A DNA stretch of 64,000 nucleotides, taken from positions 37,094,108 through 37,158,107 of the forward strand of contig NC_023758.2 in assembly GCF_000499845.2 (NCBI RefSeq), read 5' to 3'. Position 1 is the stretch's first letter; each line of letters starts with the position of its first letter. A program made the position numbers and the translations under genes. This stretch comes from Phaseolus vulgaris (lineage: Eukaryota; Streptophyta; Magnoliopsida; Fabales; Fabaceae). The notes under the pieces are model-generated. The model was given only the letters and a program-made list of their open reading frames with translations, made no database searches and had not been told where the DNA came from. Positions 1 to 12,299 of this stretch are shown here, piece after piece.

Positions 1-3000
1 AATTTTATGTGTTTTAACCTTGCTTGTAGTAGCTTACGGGATGATGGCAGAGGGGTTGTGACCTTCATCAATTTTGTGTTTTGGGTTAGTATGCTAGGGG
101 TTAGAAAAATAGTATCCAATATACTAATTTTTTTTTATAAGAATTGAAACATTCATAAAATATTTTTTTTATTCTATTTATTATTTCTCATAAAAAAGAA
201 GAAGCAAATCAATCACAAGCTCTTAATATGTAAATTATATATATAACCATATCAAGATGACAATGAACTAAAAATGCTATTCGCTTAAGATTAAAGTAAT
301 GATGCTTTATTTATTTTTATCAAGAATAAAATAAAGTAATGATGCTTTGTTATATGAAATTGAATCTTATAATATTTTTACATGTGGGGTGATATGACAC
401 TAAGATGTTTTGTTATGAGAAAAGCGAATTGAAATGCAACAAACTGATCAGGAGCAACTAAAGCTTTGTAAATCACCTTTTGGAGAGTTAATGATAAGAT
501 AAGATGCAGAAGAGAAATTCATAGCCCAAAAGTTTTGTCTGAGACTGCATCACATAGCTTGCATCACCAAAACACCCATTTCTACCCTTTCACTCTCAGC
601 CACTTACTCACTCTTCTAGAATGTCTCAAACATATGGTTATGGCTTTAACCAATTACCTTTTGTCATGATTGAAGTTTTAATCCAAGTAAAAATTAATTT
701 CTATTCATGATGTAAAAATTGATTTATAGCACTATAAAAAAAATCATGAAATAAAAATTAATTTTAAAAACAAAAATTAATTAGTTGCTATAGTGATTAA
801 ATTAAAAAATATTTTAGAAATTAAAAAAAATAGTTTCTAAATTAATTTTTATTATTGTTAAATAGTTTTTAAATTAATATTTAATTAGCTACTAAGGTTT
901 TAACTACCAATTATTTAGATTCTAAATTTGGTAGAAAAACCTTGATTGCTAATTAGATACCAATTTAGAAATTATTTAACAATAATATAAACTAATTTAG
1001 AAACAAAATTTTTTATACTCTCTAATTTAATCATTATAACAACTAATTATTTTTTATTTTTAAAATTGGTTTTATTTTATGTTTTTAGTTCAAAACATTT
1101 TAATTTCTGTATCTGATGTAAAAATTAATCTACACGAGTTCAGCTAATCAATCTAAAAGTAAAATACTTGTGGCAGTGGTTTCTTCATTTTAGTTGTGGC
1201 CCTTTTCTCAAATCTCTTTTTTTCTTGCACTTTTCTTTTATTTTTAGTTGGGATGATTTTGATTTTTCTGTTTGCAATTTTGATTCACTGAATCTGTTCA
1301 CTAATATCACTCACGATGCTTCATAGCTAGCCATATATCCTCACGACACTGCATGTGGGTAGAATTTGACTTTTCTCTTTCTAATTTTGATTATACTATG
1401 TGGGAATAGATGATATTTAGATCATTTTTGAAAATTAATTTAGGACCAAATGAAATATACCTATCCATTTTCATCGCTAACCCCTTCATGTCTAAATAAA
1501 TATTTTTTTTGTAGATATGAAATCCCTTTTGAACCTAATAATTAAGAACGAAACCAATTTGTCTCAATTACCTGGTTTTTTTTCTTTCTAATATTTAAAA
1601 TTTGGTTTTTAAATACTTGTAACTTATACATATATTTCTGAAGATAATAGTTTCTTAAAGCACATTTATATAAATTAAAATGATATAAGTTACACTTAAA
1701 TATAAAATTATTTAAATATGCACTATCTTTTATAACTATTTATACATTTTAAATATTTATATGTGTTAAACATTTATTCACATAAACATCACTTTTATAT
1801 AAAAGAAAACAAAAGTAAAATTATCTGAGTTATAATCGGATTTTTTTTTATTTGATGTGGTTTTTTGGGTGATTTATATTTCTGCTTTGTATAAGGATTA
1901 TAGTAATCTCTTTGTTGATAAAAAAAAAGAATTGAAACACCGTGTTTCACATTTATTAATTTTAATTATTAATAAAAAAACTTTAAATGACTATTTACTT
2001 GTCACATATTAAAAATTAAGTGCTAATATGAAAAAGTTTTTATAAATTAGATTATACATGAACTGATTTTATTTTATTTTTTAAAAATATTTATGAAGAA
2101 GTTCATCCTAATATATACTCATATTTTTGTCAATAATCTTGAATTTTGAATAAGTAGTTGAGCTAAGTATTTAGAGAAAAAAAAAATATTGGGTGCCTTT
2201 ATTAACTACAAAATTGTCTTCCTACTCTAAACCAAAAAGATACTAAAAAAGTTAATAATTGATACCAAACAAGTTATTCTACAATGCTCCTACTGATTTC
2301 CTTTTTTCTTTTTCTTTTTCTCTTTTTTTCTACGATTGATGTTCCATCCTGATTAAAGAGAAAAGGTATCGGGCACGATTAACGGCTAAAATTAGCGCCG
2401 CCTTAGGTTTAGGTCAAGTCTTAAAGCAAGGGTTACTCTCATATAATTATATTTAGAATATTTGTTTTCATATAGAATATTTTTCTGAATATTAATATGA
2501 ATCATTTTATAAATATAAAGTCTTACTAAAAATTAATTTTAATTCAAAATTATTCTGTTAAAAACTAATTTACTTTGAAATCATTAAGTGTAAGTTAATA
2601 TAGACTTCAAAATATGTTTTTTACTTCCAATTTAAATGTTTTCCTTAGTTTTCAATTTTGAAATAAACTTTTGTTTTAATATATAAATTATTTATATTAG
2701 AATCTATTTTGAATTTGCATTTTTACCGTTTTTTTATCACATTTTTTTAAAGTATTCAGTTTTTTTTGTTTTTTTTTTTATTTTAGGCCGAAAACGTCTG
2801 GACTAAACAAAAATAAAACATACTTTTTTTCAAGTTACATAAGGATTAAAAGTATTTTTTTTTTAAAAGTAAGCCTATATTAAATTTGAAAGCACAAAAG
2901 TATATTAAATTATCTGCAAAATAGCTAAAAGATATATAGTTTCATATTAAATTCTATTTACAAATTATTTTTCTCAATTTCACATGTTTACAAATTCTTA

Positions 3001-4020
3001 ACTGTTATTTTCATTTAAAAAGAATGCATGGTCCTCGCTTGACTGTCTAACACGTTTTTTTTTTAATTAATTTTGTTTCTTAAATATTAATAAAATATCA
3101 TGTTTTCCTTAGTTTCTGGTTGTCTGATATGTATTTAGTTTCTACTACTTAACAATTTTTATTCCCAGTAAACAGTATTATATTGTTTATTAAATTAATG
3201 GGTGCCAATAACTTAAAGAAAATAAATATTAGAATAATTAACTGTAATGTTAAGTTTAAAATTTGACATGTCAAACAGTCAAATAAAATAAAATTTTGAT
3301 TGTAACCTTTTCTATTATTTTTAATTGAAGGGCTCATTTTGTATTTATCATTAGCCTCCACTAAAGAAAGTGCACTTTCTAAATGTTGGCAATACCAAGA
3401 AAATAATAAAATATTAGTTTCAAAAATTTATTATATTAATAGTTTAATCATAGAAAATATATTTGTTACCTTTAAATTTGTATTTAGTAATTAAATTTTT
3501 TCCTAATATCTTTTTATTGTGTAATTTGATAGGTATTTATATACGAGTTGAGATACTAATTCCTCTTAGTCGATCACGATTCTTCCACCTTTAACTTACA
3601 TTCTTGTTTTTTATTTTTGATTTGGATTTAGAATATATTTATAAAAAATTATCCGATGTTGGATGTTTAAGTGAATACTTAGTATACTGATGTATTAAAT
3701 ACTATAATAATAATGCATTTTGTTTCTTTTCTTGATTGTGTATTAATAAGGTCTGAATCCTTCTAAAGTAAAGTCAGATCAAATTTAAAATATGCATATC
3801 ACAATCAAACATTTGTATTACCTACTTTGTTTTTATTATATAACTTATATTAATTTACATTTATCTTATCATATATTGACCCTAATGGTACAATATATAA
3901 ACTATCTAAAAAAATGCAACTTAATTTAAGCATGATTTCTTTTATTATGTGACTGGTCATACTATTGGTGAAGTAGTTTGACTATTCAGATCAATACAAG
4001 TGTTGCTGATTGTCTACATA
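1..4020. other. AT-rich intergenic region, no gene seen
   Basis: No ORF here has recognisable protein similarity, and long homopolymer A and T runs dominate. A MITE-like inverted repeat at about 730-1095 is listed separately. A less AT-rich, CT-containing stretch at about 420-640 could be a promoter or untranslated exon of a gene lying to the left, but nothing in it is diagnostic. The only longer ORF, 3149-3361 on the minus strand, is low-complexity Ile/Leu/Asn-rich and looks spurious. Confidence 0.6.
730..1095. mobile_element. MITE-like element with long imperfect inverted repeats (copy 1)
   Basis: The left half (about 730-905) and the right half (about 930-1095) are imperfect reverse complements. 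For example, the block starting gtttctaaatta at about 832 matches the reverse complement of the block ending at about 1003, through the core attattgttaaata. The left end reads cactataaaaaaaatcatga, resembling a CACTA-type terminus. Related copies lie at 19870-20175, 46374-46560 and, in part, 42040-42180. There is no coding capacity. The CACTA assignment rests only on the short terminal motif. Confidence 0.6.
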
Positions 4021-4024
4021 CATA

Positions 4025-4032
4025 TATATAAA
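4025..4032 (+). promoter_or_regulatory. Probable TATA box of WAT1 gene A
   Basis: TATATAAA lies 87 bp upstream of the ATG at 4119, the spacing expected for a short plant 5' leader. It sits within a longer TA-rich run, so the exact hexamer used is uncertain. Confidence 0.5.
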
Positions 4033-4118
4033 TGCACTACTCGGGTTAAGACTAGAACACATTTTTCTCTATGTTCTTCTTCAATCTCAAACAAACTTGA
4101 TTTATAGTTTGTGTAAAG

Positions 4119-6448
4119 ATGAATAACGTATGGAAACTAGTGCAAGACTTCAAGCCTGTACTGCTGATGGTACTGGTTCAAATCACATATTCTTCTGTGA
4201 ATGTGCTCTATAAGCTCGCCATAAATGATGGAATGAGCATTAGGGTAGTCACTGCCTACCGTCTTATTTTCGCAGTAGTTTTCACTTTTTCTCTTGCTTT
4301 CATTTTCGAAAGGTTCATTCTCACCCCCTCATACTTCTTCTTTTGTTCATTTTGAGCACTTACACCACTTCAATTAATAACTATACAAGAAGAACATGAT
4401 TCCATTTTCTTTCTTTTTAAACAGAAAGAGCAGACCAAAACTGACATCGAGGGTGCTTTTCATGTCATTTTTTAGTGGCCTATTTGGGTATGTTTATGCA
4501 TCTACATATGGTTCATTTAAGCTTTCTGTCTTCACCCCTTTGCCTTAACATGCATGTACATTGCTAAATTGTATAGTACTAAACAGAATATCCATATTCA
4601 TATGTATGTTTGTCATTGTGAAACCATATATACAGTGCAAGTTTATTGCATAACCTATTTCTGGAGGCCTTGGATTTGGTGTCGCCAACATTCGCTACAG
4701 CAATATATAATCTTGTTCCTGCAGTCACTTTTATTTTGGCTATCTCTTGCGGGTACGTAGTCACCAGTTATAACCATTATGCTTTTTTTTATGTTTATTT
4801 AAATGTGTTATCGCTAATAGGACGATTTATAGACCATATATTTAGGGAAAGAGAGAGTGGATAGAATATATACATGCTATGGCCATCATTGCAAAAATTG
4901 CAATCAGCATCCATGATGGGTTTAGTGACTTAAATCTGGTTCACTAACTAAAAAGTTGTTACGTGACTTCTACTAGTTGATTAACCATTGCTTTTTAGTT
5001 GCAGTGGAGGACGCACATCTATAACTTGTATACAAACTTGTCGAATGTCAATTTCAGACACACCACCACATGATAGAAATTAAAAGTTAATTTATATATT
5101 TGTTTAGACCTATATATACTAATATAACCATATATATGCCACTGTTTGCAATGAAATACCATACATACACACACCATGGATTGAATAGAAATATGTTTCT
5201 ATAAAACGAAAACCACCATCATTATAAATACTAAGTAAGTAGTTTAATTTAATATCAAATTAATATTACTGAGCATGGTTGGTTGGATTATTTTTTTGAA
5301 TTTTGGTAGCTTGGAAAAGTTGAATATGAGAACCACAGCAGGGAAGGCCAAGGTGGTGGGGACGATAATAGGAATTGGAGGGTCAATGTTACTGACATTT
5401 TTCAAAGGGCAAGAACTGAATGTTAAGAGTTTTCACACAGATCTTTTGCATAAAAATAACCAGGTAGTAACTTTGCATACTGACTCTAGTCATAAATTTC
5501 TGGGTGCTTTGTGTGGTTTTGGAAGCTGCTTCAGTTTTGCATTATGGCTCATCATTCAGGTACATGCTCTTCCTATTTTTACATACATATTTGAGTATCG
5601 TGGAGTTTGATTTCATATTTTGTCATTATCACTCTATGGAACAGTCTAAGATAAATAAAGAATACCCAAGTCATCACTCAAGTACTGCGTTGATGTCCTT
5701 AATGGGTGCAATACAAGCCACAGCCTTTGCCCTTTATGCTGAGAAGGACTGGAACCAGTGGAAGTTGGGTTCGAGTATTAGGATTCTAACTGTGGTTTAT
5801 ACGGTAATATCTTATGCTATAAATTCATAATATAATTGGGTCTAGATTTGGATAATGAATAGGTTAACAGAATAATTACTAATTTTGAAATGAAAATGTT
5901 TTGTAGGGAATCGTGGCATCTGGATTAGTGGTTATTGCCATTGCATGGTGTGTAAAGATGCGAGGTCCATTGTTTGTATCTGTTTTCAACCCTCTTATGC
6001 TTGTGCTTGTGGCTGTGGCTGATTGCTTGATGTTAGGTGAAAACTTATATGTAGGAAGGTATGAGTCAAGCTCTTGATCACTTAAATTTGTTATGTATCA
6101 CAAAGTAAATTCTATGTCATAATGACTCTCTTCTCGTGAAAACCTTGTTTATCCCTTCATTAGTTCATCCATGGTTGTATTATTCTTAAAATGTTTTGCT
6201 TTAAAAGTTTAGTAATGACGTGAATTTTCTGTGCATATGTTAGTGTGATTGGAGGCGTGCTAATTGTGTGTGGCTTGTACATGTTTCTGTGGGGTAAAAG
6301 CAAAGAAGTGAAAAAGGTGAATATGACAGTCTCGTCAGAAATCACCCAGAAACATGAAGCACCCGAAGTAGTTGTCATGTCCACGACAAAATATAGTGAG
6401 AATAGTGACTGCATTACCATTCCAACGCCAATTGCAAAAGTAACATAG
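4119..6448 (+). CDS. WAT1-related / nodulin MtN21-like (EamA, UMAMIT) transporter, gene A
   Basis: Seven exons with GT-AG borders join in frame: 4119-4312, 4425-4487, 4636-4752, 5310-5559, 5645-5803, 5907-6058 and 6244-6448, giving 379 residues. The protein has the ten-helix layout of two EamA/DMT repeats (roughly residues 12-150 and 190-340). It starts MNNVWKLVQDFKPVLLMVLV and contains the WAT1 landmarks LAINDGMS, YNLVPAVTFI, WLIIQ, KEYPSHHSSTALM and GPLFVSVFNPL. It ends in a polar cytosolic tail of about 50 residues. Family members are plasma-membrane or tonoplast carriers for auxin or amino acids; the substrate here cannot be read from sequence. Exon lengths and phases match genes B and C exactly except in exons 4 and 7. 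The closest subgroup is probably At1g25270/At1g68170-like, from memory. The gene looks intact. Confidence 0.92.
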
Positions 6449-8989
6449 TTGCCAAAGTTTCTTGACTATTCATGGAAAATGAACACAATCACACGACACT
6501 GAAAATTACCAGCTAGCAGAAGACATGGTTTCGGAAAAGTTTGAACTTAAAGCCTTTCGTTTCTCGTGATGTATACTGACCATACTATATGTGTGTATTT
6601 CTAAGTCACTGTACACTTTATTATCATAGAACTGAAACATAAAGTTGTCCTTTGCCATCAGGTTTTCGACAAATATAATGTTTAAAAGCACTTCACATTA
6701 GAGTTTGAATTAACTCACTGATTTTTTTTAATATGCAAAAAGAATATATAAATGATAGAGTATTTGAGATACTCTAACCTTTTTATAAAAGAAGGTTATT
6801 TCATATAGATCCTTGTCACTGTGCTGCATATACAGAAAGAAAAATAGACAAAACTACCTAAAACAGAGGGCACTCTGCCCTTCTGCTTAACTTTAGTTTA
6901 GAAATTTTGCATGAAGTTTTGCCATGCCAGAAAATAGATTGCAACTTTCCATTTTTCACTATCACATGAATTTGAAATAACCAAACATAATACAGTCATT
7001 AAAAGCTCTACAATATAACTAGGCGTATCTCCATCACATAAACTTCAATATTAAAAAATTACAGCCATTAAGGACTCTGAAACAAAATAATGGGAATTTT
7101 GAAAAGATACTTGTATAACATTTCATATTTCGGTGGATATGAATTTCTTAGCCAAGAATTGGATACTAAGTGATGGGGTAAGAAAAAGATCTCAAAATAT
7201 TTTTTCCAAATGATACAAAGTGGCAGGATTTTGTGTCATAAATAATAATTATTAGACCAGCAACAAATTTTATCTTTTAGTAGGATCATTTATTTATTTT
7301 ATTGCAATTTAAAACAAATGTACGATTGTAAATTGTTTACAAACGCTACAAGAAACTTCTTAATAAAGTGAGTCACTAACCATTTTAAAGGAGAAAACGA
7401 ATGATGTATATTTTGAAGATAATTTTTCTGGGTTAGCATGTACCTAATACAGTGGGTTGAGTTCTTGTTAAGAGAAATGCTAATAGAGTAGTTGAGTTCT
7501 CATTAAGTAGAAGCTACTACTGAGAGCTGAGTTCTCGCTATAGAGGTTGAGGTCTCGCTAAGTTGAACCTAATAGTGTGGGTCAAGAACTTTCTAAGTTA
7601 AACATTTTAATAGTATTTTTTTTTTGTTTAGAGAGGGTTGAGTTTTTTAGTGTCTAAGTTCAAGAAGGAGGTGAATTGGACTTAGAAAATTTTCACAAAG
7701 AAAACTATTTAAGAAACCTGACAGGAAAGAACAGATTGACAAAAATAACATATTAAAGTTCAAAAGAACAAATTGTTTTTTGAAAATACTCTTAGTGGAA
7801 ACATAACCACTTTCTGATTTGTTGATAACTGAAAATGTGAACACAACCGGATTTAGAGTCAAAACTAATTTTTGAAAAAGGTAACTATTTCTGAAGCAAT
7901 ACCAAATAATCAATTGTTTTGTCAAACAAAAGATTAAATTGTGCAGTAAAACAATGTTTTGAAAACAATGAAATAGATTTTAAAAAACTTATTAAGAGAC
8001 CCTTGTGCTTAAGCTCATCACTATGCCTGTGATATATAAGGAAGATTCAGAGTGAAAAAGGCTATTTAAACAACTCTAACCTAACTAAGACTATGAATTA
8101 TCTTTTTCATAAACCTTCAAACAAGTTATCTTCATCAAACACTTCTTAATGAAAGTTGAGTAGACTTTTCACTTATCCTCAACCGTCGACACTACACAAT
8201 GAGAAAAAAGAGCTTAGAGTGAGCTAGACACTCATTAAGCCCTTGCTAAGTTAGGGGTATTGTTGACCCTAGCGTCAGTCTAGCCCACGCATTCTACGAG
8301 TTAAAAAAAAGTTGTAGTTTTTATAGAATACCAGAACTTTAGAACTATTTGCCTTATTATACAATTTCAAAGTGCAATGCAAATAATAAAAGTTAGGAGA
8401 ACTTAATTGGCCTTATAAAGGTATAAGTGAATTCTCAATCTTTTAAGAACAATGTGATTAATCTAAATGCAATAGAAGTTCATTTACTTCTTTTTCAATG
8501 ATAACACATATGAATGAAATATAATTCCTAATCTAAATAAGAATTGAAAGTTCAATTAGATATCCATTTTTTGTTTGGAAAGGACAAATCAATATGAAAA
8601 ATACATATATACAGGTAAACACCACATGGAAATTGAAATTATCGAACATAAGAAGTAGTAATCAAAGTTTAATAAAATAGTCAATGTGCCAATTAAAGAA
8701 AGTACGAATAAAAGATGGATATTATAGATAAGGGAAAAAAGTGTTCCATTTCACAAATATAGTGTTTTCCAAAGCATCGGAGTTAGTGGACTAAGGGAAG
8801 TACCTATGAAAAAGAATAACAACAGTTAAAATTAATAAAAAATTGAGAATACAGATGAATTGAAGGAAATAAAAATATAGAACACAAAGTTCTACTGAAC
8901 ATGTTCATTGAAACACTTAGTAGAGGAAAACAATGAGCAAGTAATTTAACTTACATTGTAAGTGTTCATCAAGGAAATAGGTGATTATC
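6449..8989. other. Intergenic region downstream of gene A
   Basis: No gene is recognised. The 3' untranslated region of gene A probably ends within the first few hundred bases. A degenerate 36-bp minisatellite at about 7451-7640 is listed separately. Around 8220-8300 there is a less AT-rich patch resembling repeat DNA, without diagnostic ends. The minus-strand ORF at 7647-7925 shows no family resemblance. Confidence 0.5.
7451..7640. repeat. Degenerate 36-bp minisatellite (locus 1)
   Basis: Adjacent units of about 36 bp share the core gttgagttct followed by cgctaag or cattaag. Two clear units are 7451-7486 and 7487-7522, followed by a shortened unit and at least two more diverged ones. The reverse complement of this array resembles the array at 21765-21905 inside intron 4 of gene B, with the shared core attagcat..cttaacaag..ctcaaccc. 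There is no coding function. Confidence 0.6.
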
Positions 8990-11900
8990 ATAATCTTCAA
9001 CATATTGGAGGTGGACTTGATGGGTACCTGTTGAAATGTCACCAACATGTCGTAACACCATCATAGCTAATTGTTGTTGCATCAACATCATTATGTCCTC
9101 TAACTGTGTAGTCATTTCATTAGCCTAGTTTTCTCTTCCAGTTACTTCTAGGATTTTTCATCTAAGAACATTACAATCAATGATAGAAGTTAATACAGAG
9201 GGTTGAGTGAGGGATGAGACACCATGGTGAAAATTAGCAGCCAAATCCGTAGTGTCATAAACTCTACCTCTACTATTCCTGGGAATGACCATTTACCCAA
9301 TCACCCTTCTTGTTGGTATGAGTGGCAAGGAATAATTCATCTAGTTCAACAAGTCGTCCATATTTAGGTTCCTAAGAAAGGTTGTACAATTATAAAGAAT
9401 TTGTTGTCTTTCACATTTTAATTGGATTACATGTAATTTCCTACACATAAGTAAAGAGTATTACTTATAAGGTCTAATGAAATATTGAAGTTTGATTTTC
9501 CGCCACTTGAGTGCAATGCTCTGTCCCATGATGAAGACCGATTAATTTTGTTTTGGGATGATTTGTATTTTAACTTTTAGGTATCCCAATAGTTCAAAGT
9601 TCACCCCGTGCTTCTTCTCCTATCCAAGTAGGTATGTTTCTTCTCCTATCCAAGTATGTATGTTTCTTCTCTTATCCAAGTGAGTCTAAAGCCGCCCGAG
9701 CTTTACTAAGCACGTAATAGAGGCGTTTTCTAACTTTTGACTCGTACACCTTTCTAATTTGTCACTCATCATGAGGGACCCAAGTCACTCTAGTCTGCAC
9801 AAACGAGGAACAATTAAATTAATATGATTATATTAAAGCTTGAATAAATTATAATTCATTGTAATTAATAATAAAAAAACTCACATTAAATTTGATCCGC
9901 CATCTAAGTTGGGTCTCCTCACTCATGGTTTCACAATGGTGGTAGAGGCCTTTCAATTGTGACATAATTGCATGACTCATAAGTGAAAAATTTCAGTAAT
10001 ATTTCATATTAAAATATAGACACTTATGAATATTAATTGATAAAATAAACATAAAATAATCCCTAATTTATAAATTTATACCTTTTTACATATTTTGTGA
10101 TTTTAATTTGAATAAGAATGATTTATTCCCAAATTTGTATTAATTTCAGAGTTCTAGGGAAGAATGGAGATGAAAGGGGAAAAGCAGAATACACAAAGCT
10201 AAAAAGGGAAAGCTGGAACGCACCAGCACTCACCCAAACTTGCCCAAGCCAGATGCTCCCAAAGAATCTCGCCCTAATAAGCCTAATTTCGCCCAGGTGA
10301 GATCACTCCACTGACGTTGGGACTTTTTTGTGTAACTCGTCCAGGCAAGCCCAAGAACACCCAAGCGAGAAGTCACTTAGCCTAAGTCTAACTAGGTTAA
10401 ATATGAGGCTTAAGGCACAACCCTGAGGATCATTAAGTGGATTGGAATCCAATTGGGAGAATAAAAGATGTTTAAACCCTAGAGGAGGCAACCGTCAAGG
10501 AGAAACATCTTGGATCTTATTTTCTTGCTCTCCCTACTTGTAATAGCCAACATGAATGGCTAATTCTACCCTTTGAGATTGGAATTAATCTATTCAAACT
10601 CTTATGTATTGGGTGATATTTAAATATAACATTTTTTTCTTGATTGATGATTGGTATTGTCATTTTATTCGTAATGTTTGTTTCTATGATCTAGATCCTT
10701 AGATTTGATTGGAAAGTACGTATAAGTCTCTGACCCAAATGATCATGCTTAACATATTTGAATTCCAGGAATATATTTGAAATGTTAATTGCTGTCAACG
10801 ACTAATTGTAATGATAAGAAGTTTTTTTATAAATATGCGAGAAATCGATATTTAGGAGACTCTCTTAATAATTTTATATGCGATGAATCGATATAAATGA
10901 TTTTTATACGACTATCAATATCAATCAAATGATAGAATATTACCATGGTATTCAAAATACAACGGGGTAAGAAGGATGAACCTCAATTCCAATTTTCCCA
11001 ATTGAACCAACAAACTCCTTGACTTACTTTCTTTTGCGATCATAAGAAACTCCCAACAAACTTTATTACTTTGTTTTCTATTTAGTGAATCTTTTACTTG
11101 ATTATTCGAATGTTCCTTGTGAATTTGATATCCGTTCTTAGGGAAAAATTATTACTTTTGACAATACGGTGCACTTGTCGTAAATTAGTGATCAATGACT
11201 AATCGCCTCAATAGCATGATGATTAGGTGTTCATCTACACACCATATAAATGAATATTTTAAGCATTTAATTTTTAAGCATGAAATGAAATATGAATGAG
11301 AAATTTTGCTTACCCTTTACCCATTGGTCGAATGATGACCCTCCCATTAGCATCACGTTGTACTTCCTCATCAGGAAGATCATGGTCTGTATTTGCAACA
11401 ATGGAATGGACTAAGGCATCATGGATGGGCTCAGTTGGGGTAGAAAATAGTGTGGGGAGTAGGGCTAGTGTGGACTAGGAGAAAGGTAGAAATAGTGTAG
11501 AGAGAGGGAACAACAGTGGGTTGTAGTGCTAAACCCCAAAAGTGATGGATTGTTGGAGAAGATTAAGATTGCATTGGTGGACCTATTGCAAGATGTAGTA
11601 GATGAGTTGTGCTGGCATGAGGTGATGACATAACTCTGTGATGGGGTGATAACCTGGATGGGGAGTGACTAAAGGTAGGATGTTGTACAACATGTTCCCC
11701 AACAAGGATACGAGGAACTGAAGCGACAAATAACAAAGATGATCAATCAAATGGGAGTTGGTCACTTTAGGAAGAAAGGGTAGAGGAAGAGGGGGTGCAG
11801 GATGAAGGGTTGCAGGATGATGGGGTTAAGGAATATGGAAGACTTTGCTAACCATCAACAAAAGCAGTAGATCCTGGTGGCACATTAGAATAGGGGATGT

Positions 11901-12240
11901 TGCCAAGTTCTATGACCAAATGGCCATGCATAGATGTAAAAACTTCACGTTGTACATTGCCACGTCTAATTGCAGAGTCATCTCTATCCCTACTCCTAAT
12001 TATTTTTCTTGCCAAAAAAGTAACATCATGGATCATCTAAATTTTAGATCAAATCATTCACAATGGAAAAGGTGAATCTTCTTAGAGCTTCCCAGATATT
12101 GCAATTCATAAATACGCCATATAAGTCATCTTGTTCACCGTCTGTGACATCTTTCACATGCACGTTGTCGCAATTGGGATCACAACGGGACAATGATAAC
12201 AAACGTTGAAAAACAGAGGAGTCACCATCATAGTTTATTA
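8990..12240 (-). pseudogene. Degenerate En/Spm (Ptta)-type plant transposase gene
   Basis: Translated minus-strand segments, read from 12240 down to 8990, resemble the Transposase_24 (Ptta/En/Spm) family of plant CACTA elements. They include ARKIIRSRDRDDSAIRRGNV (about 12000), RDANGRVIIRPMGKG (about 11320-11360), SQLKGLYHHCETMSEETQLR (about 9900-9970), VRKRLYYVLSKARAALDSLG (about 9690-9755), NKINRSSSWDRALHSSGGKS (about 9500-9560) and ELDELFLATHTNKKGDWV (about 9310-9350). Plausible donor sites follow two of these blocks (GTAAGC near 11316, GTGAGT at 9879-9884), so original introns are partly preserved. Frameshifts and stops elsewhere mean no intact product. LTR-like DNA at about 10140-11290 occupies one intron. 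Recognition is from remembered family motifs. Confidence 0.6.
10140..11290. repeat. LTR-like repeat DNA inside the transposase remnant
   Basis: This block is markedly less AT-rich at 10160-10520 than its surroundings. It has the character of a retroelement LTR or leader: many cccaag and gccc motifs, an aataaaag signal near 10460, and gacaatacggtgcacttgtc at about 11160-11180, which resembles the 3' part of legume gypsy LTRs. No LTR pair, primer site or target duplication was found, so the boundaries are approximate. It lies between two blocks of the transposase pseudogene. Confidence 0.35.
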
Positions 12241-12299
12241 TGAAAAATTATAAAAAAATCGAAAGAAAGGTCTATGAACCAGATTTGGAAGTTGGTTAC

